NCBI GenBank assembly: GCA_900544555.1
Contig: UQWD01000010.1
Span: forward strand, 10,661-74,660
Length of the DNA stretch: 64,000 nt
Direction: 5' to 3'
Source of the DNA: an uncultured Eubacteriales bacterium
Lineage (GTDB): Bacteria > Bacillota > Clostridia > Christensenellales > CAG-138
The notes under the pieces were generated by a model. It saw only the letters and a program-made list of their open reading frames with translations, was not told the DNA's origin and searched no databases. Below are positions 36,340-44,563 of this stretch, piece after piece. Positions within the stretch are counted from its first letter, which is position 1; each line of letters starts with the position of its first letter. The position numbers and the translations under genes are program-made.

Positions 36340-38686
36340 AAATATCGGCTTTTGCTTCGGCGTAAAGCGGGCTATTCAGATGGCGTGGGAAGCCAGGGAG
36401 CGGGCCGGAATGGTTTATACGCTTGGCGATATTATTCATAACGAGCAGGTCGTCGAGCAATTAAAGGTTCAAGGCATAAGGCCCGTTCATTCCATCGACG
36501 AGGTCGGGCCGGGGGACACGCTGATTATCCGATCGCACGGGGTTGGCAGGGAAACGTATGAAAATTGCAGGGAAATGGGCGTCGCGCTTTTAGACGCCAC
36601 TTGCCCGTTCGTCAAACGAATCCATTCGATAGCGCGGGAATTTTCTGAAAAAGGCATACCCGTTATAATTATTGGGAAGGACGATCATCCGGAAGTAATG
36701 GGTATAAACGGATGGTGCGGAGGAAAAGCTGTAATAGTCGGCGGCGCAAAGGACGTTGAAAGCTTGGGCGAGTTTGACAGGGCGTGCATCGTTGTACAAA
36801 CGACATTTTCCAAAACGCTGTACCGCGAGTTGGCGGCGGCTCTTGAAAAAAAGGTTCAGAAGCCCGAATTCTTTGATACGATATGCGCTACGACTTCAAT
36901 CCGGCAGGCGGAGGCGGAGAAGCTGAGCCGCGAATGCACGCATATGATCATTATCGGGGGCAGGAACAGCTCGAATACGCGCAAACTGTATGAGGCATGC
37001 CGAAATTTCTGCACAAATATACAAACAATACAAAAACCTGATGATCTTGCTCTTGAAATTATTCATTCAAATGATATAATAGGTATTGTTGCAGGCGCAT
37101 CAACGCCGGATTGGATGATTAGGGAGGTTAAAGCAAGAATGAGCGAAATTGAAAAGACGATGGCTGAACATCCGGAAGTAGAAAACAATGAGGTCGAAAC
37201 GGAAGCAACAGCTACCGTCGATGAGCCCATTGCGGTTGAACCCGAACCAGCGGACAAAAGCCCCGAATTAGTGGACGAAAGCCCCGAGCCAGCGCGCGAA
37301 AGCATTGAACCAGCGGACGACAACTCTGAAGCGGCGGATTCCAATTTTGAGGAAGCGTTTGAAAAAACGCTCGTCAGAATCCGCAACGGTCAGATCCTTA
37401 AAGGGACGGTGGTACAGCTTGTCGATGGAGAGGTGAGCGTCAATATCGGATATAAGTCCGACGGTTTTATACCGCGTAACGAGTTTTCCTCCGATACGGA
37501 TTTGAATCCCGCCGACGTTGTGAAAATCGGGGATGAAATTGAAGTTGAGGTTCTCAAGGTAAATGACGGCGAAGGCAACGTGCTGCTGTCGCGCAAAAAC
37601 GTTGAGAGCAAGAAGGCTTGGGACAAGCTGGTACAGGAAACGGGAGAGGAAGGCCGTATTTTCGACGGGATAGGCAAGGAGGTCGTTAAAGGGGGCATGA
37701 TAGCTTCCATCAACGGTATCCGCGCGTTCGTCCCCGCCTCCCAGCTTTCAAACAAATATGTAGAGAATATATCCGATTTTGTCGGCAAACCTATCAGGCT
37801 AAAAATTATTGAAGTTGATAAATCCAGGAAGAGGATTGTCGCCTCGCATAAAGCCGTTTTACAGGAAGAAGCCGAGCAGGCCAGAAAAGAGAAGTGGGAT
37901 CAGCTGGTCGTTGGCTCGAAGATAAGCGGTGTTGTCCGCAGGCTGACGGATTTCGGGGCATTTGTGGATATTGGCGGGCTCGACGGCCTCATTCATGTTA
38001 CCGACGTCGCATGGGGCAGGGTAAAGCACCCGTCCGACGTGCTTAAGTCCGGACAGGAAATCGAAGTATTAATTCTTAACGTTGATAAGGAAAAACAGCG
38101 GATTTCACTCGGATATAAGCAGCTTCAGCCCAAGCCGTGGACGCTTGCGGGCGAGAAGTATCCCATCGGCACGATAATTGAGGGCAAGGTCGTGCGTATC
38201 GTACCCTTCGGCGCGTTTGTAGCTATTGAGCCGACGATTGACGGCTTAATCCATATTTCGCAGGTTGGCGTTAGGCGCGTTGTAAAGGTTGAGGATGAAA
38301 TTAAAGTAGGCGATATGGTTCGCTGCAAGGTTCTGGATGTGAACCCCGAGGCTAAGCGCATAAGCTTAAGCCGCAGAGACGTATTGATTGAGGAAAATCC
38401 TGAGATAGCAGAGGAGCTTGCCAAGGAGAAGGCCGACCGCGATCGCATCGCCGCGGAGCGCGCTGAACAGCGCGCGGCCGCTATGGAACAGGCTAAGCAG
38501 CAGCGCGAGCAGCATGATCGTGAGCGCGTTGAGCGCCGCGAACGTCCCTCACAGCATAGCGCGGATCGCCCTGAACGTCAGGAACGCCGGCAGCGCAGGG
38601 AGGATTCGGACTATCAACTGCCGCCCGTACAATCCTCAACGACTTCACTGGCGGATTTGTTCTCCAATTTTACACCGGAAGAGTAA
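36320..38686 (+). CDS. ispH: IspH (HMBPP reductase) fused to ribosomal protein S1-like domains
   Basis: Residues 1-285 are IspH, the iron-sulphur enzyme that makes IPP and DMAPP in the MEP isoprenoid pathway; the cluster cysteines are C12 (GFCFGV), C95 (DATCPFV) and C189 (TICATTS). An acidic linker with repeated E-P-A-D units follows (about 290-345). Then come four S1 RNA-binding domains as in ribosomal protein S1/RpsA, and a charged, Arg/Gln-rich tail. The same fusion is known in many Clostridia. The start is TTG at 36320 inside plsC, with GGAGATG before it. Confidence 0.92.
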   Translation: MIIRTAENIGFCFGVKRAIQMAWEARERAGMVYTLGDIIHNEQVVEQLKVQGIRPVHSIDEVGPGDTLIIRSHGVGRETYENCREMGVALLDATCPFVKRIHSIAREFSEKGIPVIIIGKDDHPEVMGINGWCGGKAVIVGGAKDVESLGEFDRACIVVQTTFSKTLYRELAAALEKKVQKPEFFDTICATTSIRQAEAEKLSRECTHMIIIGGRNSSNTRKLYEACRNFCTNIQTIQKPDDLALEIIHSNDIIGIVAGASTPDWMIREVKARMSEIEKTMAEHPEVENNEVETEATATVDEPIAVEPEPADKSPELVDESPEPARESIEPADDNSEAADSNFEEAFEKTLVRIRNGQILKGTVVQLVDGEVSVNIGYKSDGFIPRNEFSSDTDLNPADVVKIGDEIEVEVLKVNDGEGNVLLSRKNVESKKAWDKLVQETGEEGRIFDGIGKEVVKGGMIASINGIRAFVPASQLSNKYVENISDFVGKPIRLKIIEVDKSRKRIVASHKAVLQEEAEQARKEKWDQLVVGSKISGVVRRLTDFGAFVDIGGLDGLIHVTDVAWGRVKHPSDVLKSGQEIEVLILNVDKEKQRISLGYKQLQPKPWTLAGEKYPIGTIIEGKVVRIVPFGAFVAIEPTIDGLIHISQVGVRRVVKVEDEIKVGDMVRCKVLDVNPEAKRISLSRRDVLIEENPEIAEELAKEKADRDRIAAERAEQRAAAMEQAKQQREQHDRERVERRERPSQHSADRPERQERRQRREDSDYQLPPVQSSTTSLADLFSNFTPEE

Positions 38687-38706
38687 TATTATTATTCAAG
38701 GATTTA

Positions 38707-38733
38707 AACGCCGCCCCTTTATGGGGCGGCGTT
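38707..38733 (+). terminator. Terminator-like hairpin after the IspH-S1 gene
   Basis: AACGCCGCCCC and GGGGCGGCGTT form a perfect 11-bp stem with a TTTAT loop, 20 bases after the stop. No T run follows on the plus strand, because copy B of the 184-bp repeat begins two bases later. A near copy of the hairpin with the same loop stands on the far side of that repeat. Confidence 0.65.
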
Positions 38734-38734
38734 A

Positions 38735-38950
38735 GTGTGTCGAAAAAGTGACTGCGCCGCGTTTTTCGCGCTAACATGGAGCGCTTGCACATTGACGCGG
38801 TCAGCGCCCCGTGCAAAGAAACCCTTGCTGCTCAAGGCATTCCGAATCTGACGCACATGTCGACAGATTCGGTTGAAAGCCTATGGGGTTGCGGCTCCGA
38901 CCCAACCCCGGGTTTTTTTGACAGGCTGACGACGCCCCTTTATGGAGCGG
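38735..38950 (-). repeat. Structured 184-bp intergenic repeat, copy B (inverted), with right hairpin
   Basis: The core (38735-38919) is the reverse complement of copies A and C, running GTGTGTCGAAAAAG to CCCGGGTTTTTTT on the plus strand. It keeps the internal dyads, with several paired changes in the terminal hairpin. The hairpin at 38932-38950 (CGCCCC-TTTAT-GGAGCG, one mismatch) repeats the loop and most of the stem of the hairpin at 38707-38733. Any frame through this copy is an accident of the repeat. Confidence 0.85.
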
Positions 38951-39308
38951 CGTTAGAGTATCAACGGATCCATAGGAATTTTAGGTGTTGCGATTACAGA
39001 TGATTATATTCGCTTGCGTCGCTAAGACAAAAAATAGTTTTCCTGGGGAAAATGCAGGGTAAGGGGGAGCTTTAGCGTTAATTGTTTTCCCTAATAAAGC
39101 TGTTGCGGGCGCAAATCCGCATCCCATCTATATATATGGGATACAGTCAAAGCAGGCAGCCCGAATTCCTAGGCATCCAGCTTTTCACTCACAAAGCGGA
39201 TATACCTCTATGGTGTAGGCGCGTCCCCGGCTAGGGGTATCTTTTTTCACTCGTCCCGGCAATAAGCCTGATTGCTATGCGGATAATGCATATTGTTTAT
39301 GAGCTTCT
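38951..39308. other. Intergenic region, possibly decayed coding sequence
   Basis: About 360 bases between repeat copy B and the ABC pseudogene. A 7-bp inverted repeat (ATCCCAT with ATGGGAT, 39121-39141) is present. The minus strand shows short broken protein-like stretches but none long enough to name. Confidence 0.3.
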
Positions 39309-39868
39309 TTAACCCTGTTCCGCAAACAATTCGCCCTTTTTCAGATGTTCTGCAAGCTCGTTAGTATGGGTTACTACCAGACGCATTTATTTAACTGCCG
39401 GGCGCTTTCTTTGAGAATTGAGATACCCTGCGCCATATCTTCATCCAAATTTCCGGTTGACTCGTCGGCCAGAAGTCGGGGACCTCGCTGGCCAGCGCCC
39501 GCGCGATGGCCACCCGTGCTGCTGGCCGCCGGAAAGCTTGAGCACATTTCGCTTTGCTTCTTCTCTTGTAAGACCTAATCGCTCCAAAAACGGCATTACA
39601 GCTTTTTTCGAGGTCGGCCGGACATTTTCCCGCGGGGTCAAATAATCAATCAGGTTATAGCTTTTAAAAACAAAAAGAACGTATTTTTTGCGATTACGCC
39701 CCAACCCTGTCTTTCAATGTCCTTCCCAACAAGTAAAATGCTGCCGCCTGTGGGGCAGTCTAATCCGCCCAGCAAAGAGAGCAGCGTTGTTTTGCCGTAC
39801 CCGGACAGGCCGAGAACCGCATACATCTTCCGCGTATACTGCTCCATTGTATGAGCCTTACAAAACAA
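39309..39868 (-). pseudogene. Decayed ABC transporter ATPase (MacB/LolD type)
   Basis: Pieces of one ATPase are spread over different frames on the minus strand: Walker A as LSGYGKTTLLSLLGGLD, then KSYNLIDYLTPRENVR, the signature KLSGGQQ, then a Walker B remnant with LADESTGNLDED and ISILKES, and the end VVTHTNELAEHLKKGELFAEQG before a stop. Frame breaks lie near 39690, near 39510 (between the signature and Walker B) and near 39370-39385. An intact relative would be about 220 residues. No permease partner is seen, so the system is dead. Confidence 0.8.
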
Positions 39869-39977
39869 GCGGCGCCAATATATAGGGGGATTTTATATTG
39901 TTGCATGTATTATCACACTAAATTTGGGGAAAAATAGCAAATGACACCATTCTGCATAAGCAGACGGGATTCTTTGC

Positions 39978-40002
39978 AGGATGCGATTTTTGCGCCGCGA
40001 AT
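39978..40002 (+). promoter_or_regulatory. Candidate sigma-H promoter of spoIIA
   Basis: GCAGGATGC followed after 11-12 bases by GCGAAT partly matches the sigma-H pattern (AGGA at -35, GAAT at -10), 30 bases before spoIIAA. spoIIA is transcribed by sigma-H in Bacillus; the last bases of the -35 element depart from consensus. Confidence 0.4.
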
Positions 40003-40031
40003 ACTTCTATTTCAGCAAAGGAGGACGAGCT

Positions 40032-40343
40032 ATGGAGTTAACCGGTATTAGGGAACAGGGCGTATTGACTATCCGGCTTAAGGGGGAGCTGGATCATCAT
40101 AACGCAGAACAGGCCAGAAATGGTATAGATTCGCTGCTCAGCGATAAGGGAATAAAGGAATTAATCCTAGATCTCTCAGGCGTTTCGTTTATGGATAGCT
40201 CTGGCGTCGGGGTGATTCTGGGCAGATACCGGCTTTTGTCGGGCAGAAGGGGTGTAATGCGCGTAACGGGCGCTTCAAGAAGCATAGAGAAGATATTGAA
40301 GATGGCGGGCGTCTATGCGCTTCTTGAGCGCAAGGCGATATGA
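40032..40343 (+). CDS. spoIIAA: Anti-sigma F factor antagonist SpoIIAA
   Basis: A 103-residue STAS-domain protein that frees sigma F by binding SpoIIAB when unphosphorylated. The phosphorylated serine lies in [16 protein letters not shown] (about residues 48-63). AAAGGAGG precedes the ATG at 40032. First gene of spoIIAA-spoIIAB-sigF, the forespore switch of endospore formers. Confidence 0.93.
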   Translation: MELTGIREQGVLTIRLKGELDHHNAEQARNGIDSLLSDKGIKELILDLSGVSFMDSSGVGVILGRYRLLSGRRGVMRVTGASRSIEKILKMAGVYALLERKAI

Positions 40344-40354
40344 GGGGGGACGAT

Positions 40355-40789
40355 ATGTACGAAAATGAGATGCATTTGAGTTTTGCAAGCAAATCGCAAA
40401 ACGAGGGGTTCGCGCGCATGGTTGCGGCCGCGTTCGCCGCCCAGCTTGATCCGACGATAGAGGAGCTGACGGATATACGTACGGCGGTCAGCGAGGCTGT
40501 CACAAACGCAATTATACACGGATATGATAACAAGCCTGGAACCGTGTTTATGGATTGCTATATACGGGGAGATTCCATATCATTGTCCATACGCGATCTG
40601 GGAAGGGGAATCGAGGATATCGACCTTGCCCGGCAGCCGTTTTATACTTCAAAACCGAATTTAGACCGTTCTGGTATGGGGTTTTGCGTGATGGAAGCGT
40701 TTATGGATACCGTTGACGTTCAGTCCGAACCCGGCCGGGGTACTACCGTGACGATGAAAAAGAGGATCCGGGTGACAGACAATGCGTGA
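40355..40789 (+). CDS. spoIIAB: Anti-sigma F factor / serine kinase SpoIIAB
   Basis: A 144-residue GHKL ATPase that holds sigma F inactive and phosphorylates SpoIIAA. The N box [14 protein letters not shown]1 box [12 protein letters not shown] and G2 box [13 protein letters not shown] are present. The start at 40355 gives the family N-terminus (YENEMHLSF) and has GAGGGGGG upstream; an ATG at 40340 overlapping the spoIIAA stop is possible. Overlaps sigF by eight bases. Confidence 0.93.
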   Translation: MYENEMHLSFASKSQNEGFARMVAAAFAAQLDPTIEELTDIRTAVSEAVTNAIIHGYDNKPGTVFMDCYIRGDSISLSIRDLGRGIEDIDLARQPFYTSKPNLDRSGMGFCVMEAFMDTVDVQSEPGRGTTVTMKKRIRVTDNA

Positions 40790-41519
40790 TTCAGCGCCGC
40801 TGGAGCATGAACGAACGCTGGAACTGATAAAATGCGCCCAGGCTGGGGACGACGAGGCCCAGGAGCTGCTTGTGGTGCATAACGCCGCGCTCGTAAAATC
40901 AATAGTAAAAAAGTACATTGGGCGCGGCGTTGATTTCGATGATCTTTATCAGATCGGATGCCTCGGCCTGATAAAGGCCATACGAAACTATGACGCGACG
41001 TATCAGGTCCGATTCTCTACATACGCCGTGCCTATGATTATGGGTGAGGTCAAGCGCTTTTTGCGGGACGACGGGATGATAAAGGTCAGCCGTTCGCTCA
41101 AGGAGCTGGCCACGCACGCCGCTGCCGCACAGGAAAAGCTGGGGCTGAAGCTTGGCAGGGAGCCGACGGTGAACGAGCTGGCGCAGGATTTAGGCGTTGA
41201 GGTCGATGAGCTTATTATGGCAATGGAAGCCTCACGCCCGCACATGAGCATTTATGAACCCATATATGGCGACGACTCGGAATGCTCGATGCTGGATAAG
41301 GTCAAATCCAAGACAAACGCAGAGTCCGAAATCGTAAACCGGGTGCTGCTTAAGGAGCTGCTGGGTCAGCTGAACCCAAGGGAAAGGCAGCTTATCATGC
41401 TCAGGTATTTTGAAGATAAGACTCAAGGCGAGATTGCGAAAATATTCGGCGTTTCGCAGGTGCAGATATCTCGGCTTGAGGGTAAAATTATTAAAAAGCT
41501 CAGAGAAGCGGCAACCTAA
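40782..41519 (+). CDS. sigF: RNA polymerase sigma-F factor (early forespore)
   Basis: A 245-residue sigma-70 family factor with region 2 ([38 protein letters not shown]), region 3 and region 4 ([20 protein letters not shown] and the helix [15 protein letters not shown]). Its place after spoIIAA and spoIIAB identifies it as sigma F rather than sigma G. It turns on forespore genes after asymmetric division. Confidence 0.94.
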   Translation: MRDSAPLEHERTLELIKCAQAGDDEAQELLVVHNAALVKSIVKKYIGRGVDFDDLYQIGCLGLIKAIRNYDATYQVRFSTYAVPMIMGEVKRFLRDDGMIKVSRSLKELATHAAAAQEKLGLKLGREPTVNELAQDLGVEVDELIMAMEASRPHMSIYEPIYGDDSECSMLDKVKSKTNAESEIVNRVLLKELLGQLNPRERQLIMLRYFEDKTQGEIAKIFGVSQVQISRLEGKIIKKLREAAT

Positions 41520-41607
41520 GGGCAATAAATCGCGCCACAAATTATGGAGGCGTGCAATTAAACGTTGCGTTCATAACACTTTACGCGCATAACAACGTCA
41601 AAATATA

Positions 41608-42375
41608 CTATTGACCCGCTGCGGTGAATACATGGTTACGGTGTTCCGCGTCGGGAAGCATGCCAACATGCGACAGGCTCCCGTTAAAATGCATGCACGC
41701 GTGGCCGGACATTTCATTGCCGGCAACCTGATCCTCTCCGTGAGGATGCCCCTGCAAAGAGGCGGCGATGAGCCGGCCTTCAACCGTTAAAACCACCGGC
41801 CTTTTATAAAAGCTTGAGTCGGTATTGAATATTTCCTTAAAAACAGCCGTGTCCGAAGCGCTGGCGCACTCCATTTCGGCATGGTTTTCACCGCCGAGAT
41901 ACACCATAACAAACTGCTTTCCCGTATTGAAGTCTGTTACTGTATAGCCTGTCCCCACTGCAAGCGAGTCCTTAAGCTGACCCCAATCCACAAGCTGGCC
42001 CACGACAGCCGGCTCGCCCTGAAGGGACGGCCCTATCGGGATTTTTACGTCTTGCGCTATCGGTGCGCGGACCGCGTTTTGAGAAAACAGCACGGCCTTA
42101 CTTTCCTCGCCCATGATACCGTCGTTAAGCAGAGAAGCACCTGACTGGAATTGCTGAAAGCGTTTCGTGGCGTCCGCGCTCATGGACTGGAAGCGCCCCG
42201 TCGCCTTATAATGAAAATACCCGAGTTCGCGCAGCCTTATCTGCACCCTCACCACAATTTCGCCCGTCGCGTTGTTCGTAAGCGGATCCGTATCCGATAC
42301 GTCAACGGCGTATGCGCCGGCGCAGTAAAAGCAGCATAAGCATATTGTTAGCAAAAAAGCGGTTAACCTTTTCAT
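41608..42375 (-). CDS. Exported peptidoglycan-binding-domain protein
   Basis: A 255-residue protein with a signal peptide cleaved near AGAYA, a PG_binding_1 domain (about residues 38-95; VVRVQIRLRELGYFHYKATG and FQQFQSGASLLNDGIMG) and a C-terminal domain of about 130 residues with several His and Cys (GHACMHFNGSLSHVGM). That domain recurs beside PG-binding modules in Clostridia, but its activity is not known to me. Its 3' end faces sigF. Confidence 0.75.
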   Translation of the reverse strand: MKRLTAFLLTICLCCFYCAGAYAVDVSDTDPLTNNATGEIVVRVQIRLRELGYFHYKATGRFQSMSADATKRFQQFQSGASLLNDGIMGEESKAVLFSQNAVRAPIAQDVKIPIGPSLQGEPAVVGQLVDWGQLKDSLAVGTGYTVTDFNTGKQFVMVYLGGENHAEMECASASDTAVFKEIFNTDSSFYKRPVVLTVEGRLIAASLQGHPHGEDQVAGNEMSGHACMHFNGSLSHVGMLPDAEHRNHVFTAAGQ

Positions 42376-42591
42376 GCTTCAACCCCTCGATTCATACAAA
42401 TAACCAACAGGTGCAGCGTCGCCGCGCCTTAGTTTATATTATACCACGCGCGCCTTGCCCGGGGCAATTTTTGCTAGGTTTAATATATTCTAAAAAGAAA
42501 TAGAACATCAACAAATAATGGAAATTACGGAACATAAAGGCGTAACCCGAATGCCTTGTAGTATGCTATAATCGTGAGGGAAGGTGATAGT

Positions 42592-42822
42592 ATGCGTTGC
42601 AGTTGCCCGAATTGCGATTTGTACATGGTCCAGGTAGAGCGCGGAATAAAAAGCGGGTGTAAATGCCCGGCCTGCGCATACATTTGCCGCGCCTGTATGG
42701 GCGGCGGCGTTCCTCCGCTGGAGCGGGATGAAATTATTGCCGGCTATACGGACAGGGGGAATCCTGTGAGGATGGGAAGCGATGAAAGTATAAAGCGCAC
42801 TCCGTTCATTGAGAATAGGTGA
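42592..42822 (+). CDS. Small cysteine-rich, zinc-ribbon-like protein (76 aa)
   Basis: The first 45 residues hold seven cysteines arranged as zinc-binding knuckles (CSCPNC, CKCPAC, CRAC), followed by a polar tail. AAGGTGATAGT and an upstream TATAAT support expression. No family was recognised; such proteins often bind nucleic acid or act as metal stores. Confidence 0.6.
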   Translation: MRCSCPNCDLYMVQVERGIKSGCKCPACAYICRACMGGGVPPLERDEIIAGYTDRGNPVRMGSDESIKRTPFIENR

Positions 42823-42871
42823 TATTTTTCCTGGGGTTCGCAGGGGCCTATGTAATTGGCCTAATGAACAA

Positions 42872-42897
42872 AGCGGCCCGCGTACGCGGGCGCTTTT
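42872..42897 (+). terminator. Hairpin after the zinc-ribbon gene
   Basis: AGCGGCCCGCG and CGCGGGCGCT pair over ten positions with one bulged G and a two-base loop, followed by TTTT. The following 200 bases up to the hydrogenase operon hold no recognised gene. Confidence 0.5.
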
Positions 42898-43106
42898 AAC
42901 CTCGGTAAAACCGTTTTGTATGCTGCCCTGTAAAAATAAGGGCTATATTATCGTGCCAAGCCTCTTTTTCGGCGCGAATATACTCTTATTTTGCAAGCAT
43001 ATGTACTTTCTTTTTTGTCCGCATTGTGATACAATCTTTAAGGCGCATTGTCGCTTTTTTATCAAACGTTTAGAAATTATGTGTAGTATCAAGGAGGTAA
43101 CAATTC

Positions 43107-43595
43107 ATGGCCAACGCAAACGGTGCCCGCAAGGAACAGTTCGAGCAGTTGGACGCTGTCATCGCCCAATGGAAGGATGAGCCGGGCGGCCTTCTGCCCA
43201 TTATGCAGCACGCTCAGGAACTGCTTGGCTGCCTTGACGAGGAAGTTCAGGCCTATATTTCCGAAAAAACCGGAGCGCCCGTAACGACGATTTATGGAAT
43301 CGCTACGTTTTACTCCCTGTTTACGCTTGAGCCGAAGGGCAAATACGCTATCGGCATGTGCATGGGGACCGCATGCTATGTAAGGGGAGCCCAAAACGTG
43401 ATAGATGAGCTGGAGAAACAGCTTGAGATTGAGGTTGGGCGCACGACATCTGACGGATTGTTTACCTTAGATGCTACCAGGTGCATAGGCTGCTGCGGAC
43501 TTGCTCCGGCGATGATGATTAACGACGAGGTTTACGGCAGGCTGTCTCCCGGGGATATAGCGGGCATTATTAACGAGTATCGTCAAAAAGGCTGA
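43107..43595 (+). CDS. NuoE/HndA-type [2Fe-2S] subunit of an NAD(P)-linked hydrogenase
   Basis: A 162-residue thioredoxin-like ferredoxin. Cluster cysteines are in CMGTACYVRGA (about residue 92) and in TRCIGCCGLAP (about residue 132). It passes electrons between the flavin subunit and the hydrogenase in HndABCD or bifurcating HydABC complexes. AAGGAGG precedes the ATG. First gene of a four-gene set. Confidence 0.88.
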   Translation: MANANGARKEQFEQLDAVIAQWKDEPGGLLPIMQHAQELLGCLDEEVQAYISEKTGAPVTTIYGIATFYSLFTLEPKGKYAIGMCMGTACYVRGAQNVIDELEKQLEIEVGRTTSDGLFTLDATRCIGCCGLAPAMMINDEVYGRLSPGDIAGIINEYRQKG

Positions 43596-43602
43596 TAAGC
43601 CC

Positions 43603-44166
43603 ATGATGATGAAGGATATATCCCTGCATGTAATGGATATCGCGCAGAATTCCATAACGGCCGGGGCAGGAAATATTCAAATCAGGGCCGCTGTAGATAG
43701 AAGCGGGGATCGGCTTGACGTGTCGGTTCAAGACGATGGGCGTGGTATGAGCGAGGAAACGGTTAAGCGCGTCGTCAACCCTTTTGTTACATCCCGCACG
43801 ACCCGCAAGGTTGGGCTGGGAATCCCATTCTTCAAAGCCGGGGCGGAAGCCTGCGGCGGGGACTTTGAGCTTAGCTCACATCCGGGAAAGGGCACATTCA
43901 TCCGGGCCGGCTACCGCCTTTCCCATATCGACAGGCCGCCCCTCGGGGATATGGCTCAAACCGTGCTGACGCTGGCGGTCTGCAACCCGGCGCTGGAGTT
44001 TATATTCCAATACAGCGTGGATGGGAAGGATTTTTGCTTTGATACGCGCCAGATCCGCTCGGCGCTCGGGCAGGACGTGCCGCTCAACACGCCGGAGGTT
44101 TATGAGTGGATGCGCGATTATCTTAGCGAGGGCATACAAGAATTAAACGGAGGTATTGATATATGA
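43603..44166 (+). CDS. HATPase-domain (anti-sigma/kinase-like) protein in the hydrogenase operon
   Basis: A 187-residue protein with a GHKL ATPase fold: N box MDIAQNSITAGA, G1 VQDDGRGMS, and a lid with GLGIPFFKAGAE. There is no phospho-acceptor histidine or sensor part. The same kind of gene stands between hndA-like and hndB-like genes in many Clostridia, which suggests a regulatory link to the hydrogenase. Seven bases follow the NuoE-like gene, and it overlaps the next gene by four bases. Confidence 0.75.
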   Translation: MMMKDISLHVMDIAQNSITAGAGNIQIRAAVDRSGDRLDVSVQDDGRGMSEETVKRVVNPFVTSRTTRKVGLGIPFFKAGAEACGGDFELSSHPGKGTFIRAGYRLSHIDRPPLGDMAQTVLTLAVCNPALEFIFQYSVDGKDFCFDTRQIRSALGQDVPLNTPEVYEWMRDYLSEGIQELNGGIDI

Positions 44167-44540
44167 AAACATTGCAGGAGCTTGAAGCGATTCGCAAGAA
44201 AACGCTTGAAGGGATTAATTTACGTAAAGAACACAGCGGAACGCGCGTTGTGGTCGGCATGGCCACGTGCGGTATTGCAGCCGGCGCGCGGCCCGTGCTC
44301 GCGGCGTTCATGGATGAGGCTGCAAAACGCTCGCTTCAGAATGTGGTTGTCGCGCAAACCGGTTGTATCGGCGTTTGCCGCCTGGAGCCCATAGTGGAAG
44401 TATACAAGCCCGACCAGGAGAAGGTAACCTATGTTAAGGTAACGCCCGACATGGTCAGCCGCATTGTTACTGAGCATATTGTGAACGACAGGGTTGTGGA
44501 TGAGTTTACGATAGGCTATTACGAAAAGCATAATAAATAA
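44163..44540 (+). CDS. HndB-type [2Fe-2S] thioredoxin-like subunit
   Basis: A 125-residue protein with the four cluster cysteines of thioredoxin-like ferredoxins: one in MATCGIAAGA (about residue 36) and others in TGCIGVCRLEP (about residues 68-72); only three are obvious, so the cluster type is tentative. It is close to HndB of NADP-reducing hydrogenases. ATGA overlap with the HATPase gene. Confidence 0.8.
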   Translation: MKTLQELEAIRKKTLEGINLRKEHSGTRVVVGMATCGIAAGARPVLAAFMDEAAKRSLQNVVVAQTGCIGVCRLEPIVEVYKPDQEKVTYVKVTPDMVSRIVTEHIVNDRVVDEFTIGYYEKHNK

Positions 44541-44563
44541 GCTGACGCGGAGGGTAAAGCAGT

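Noticed and set aside
38776..39003. 75-codon frame, with a near match at 46538-46726 on the other strand
   Set aside because: Both are chance frames through copies of the 184-bp noncoding repeat; they are broken in copy A.
39001..39308. Permease partner of the decayed ABC ATPase
   Set aside because: Only short broken stretches are readable; no membrane-protein motif could be followed.
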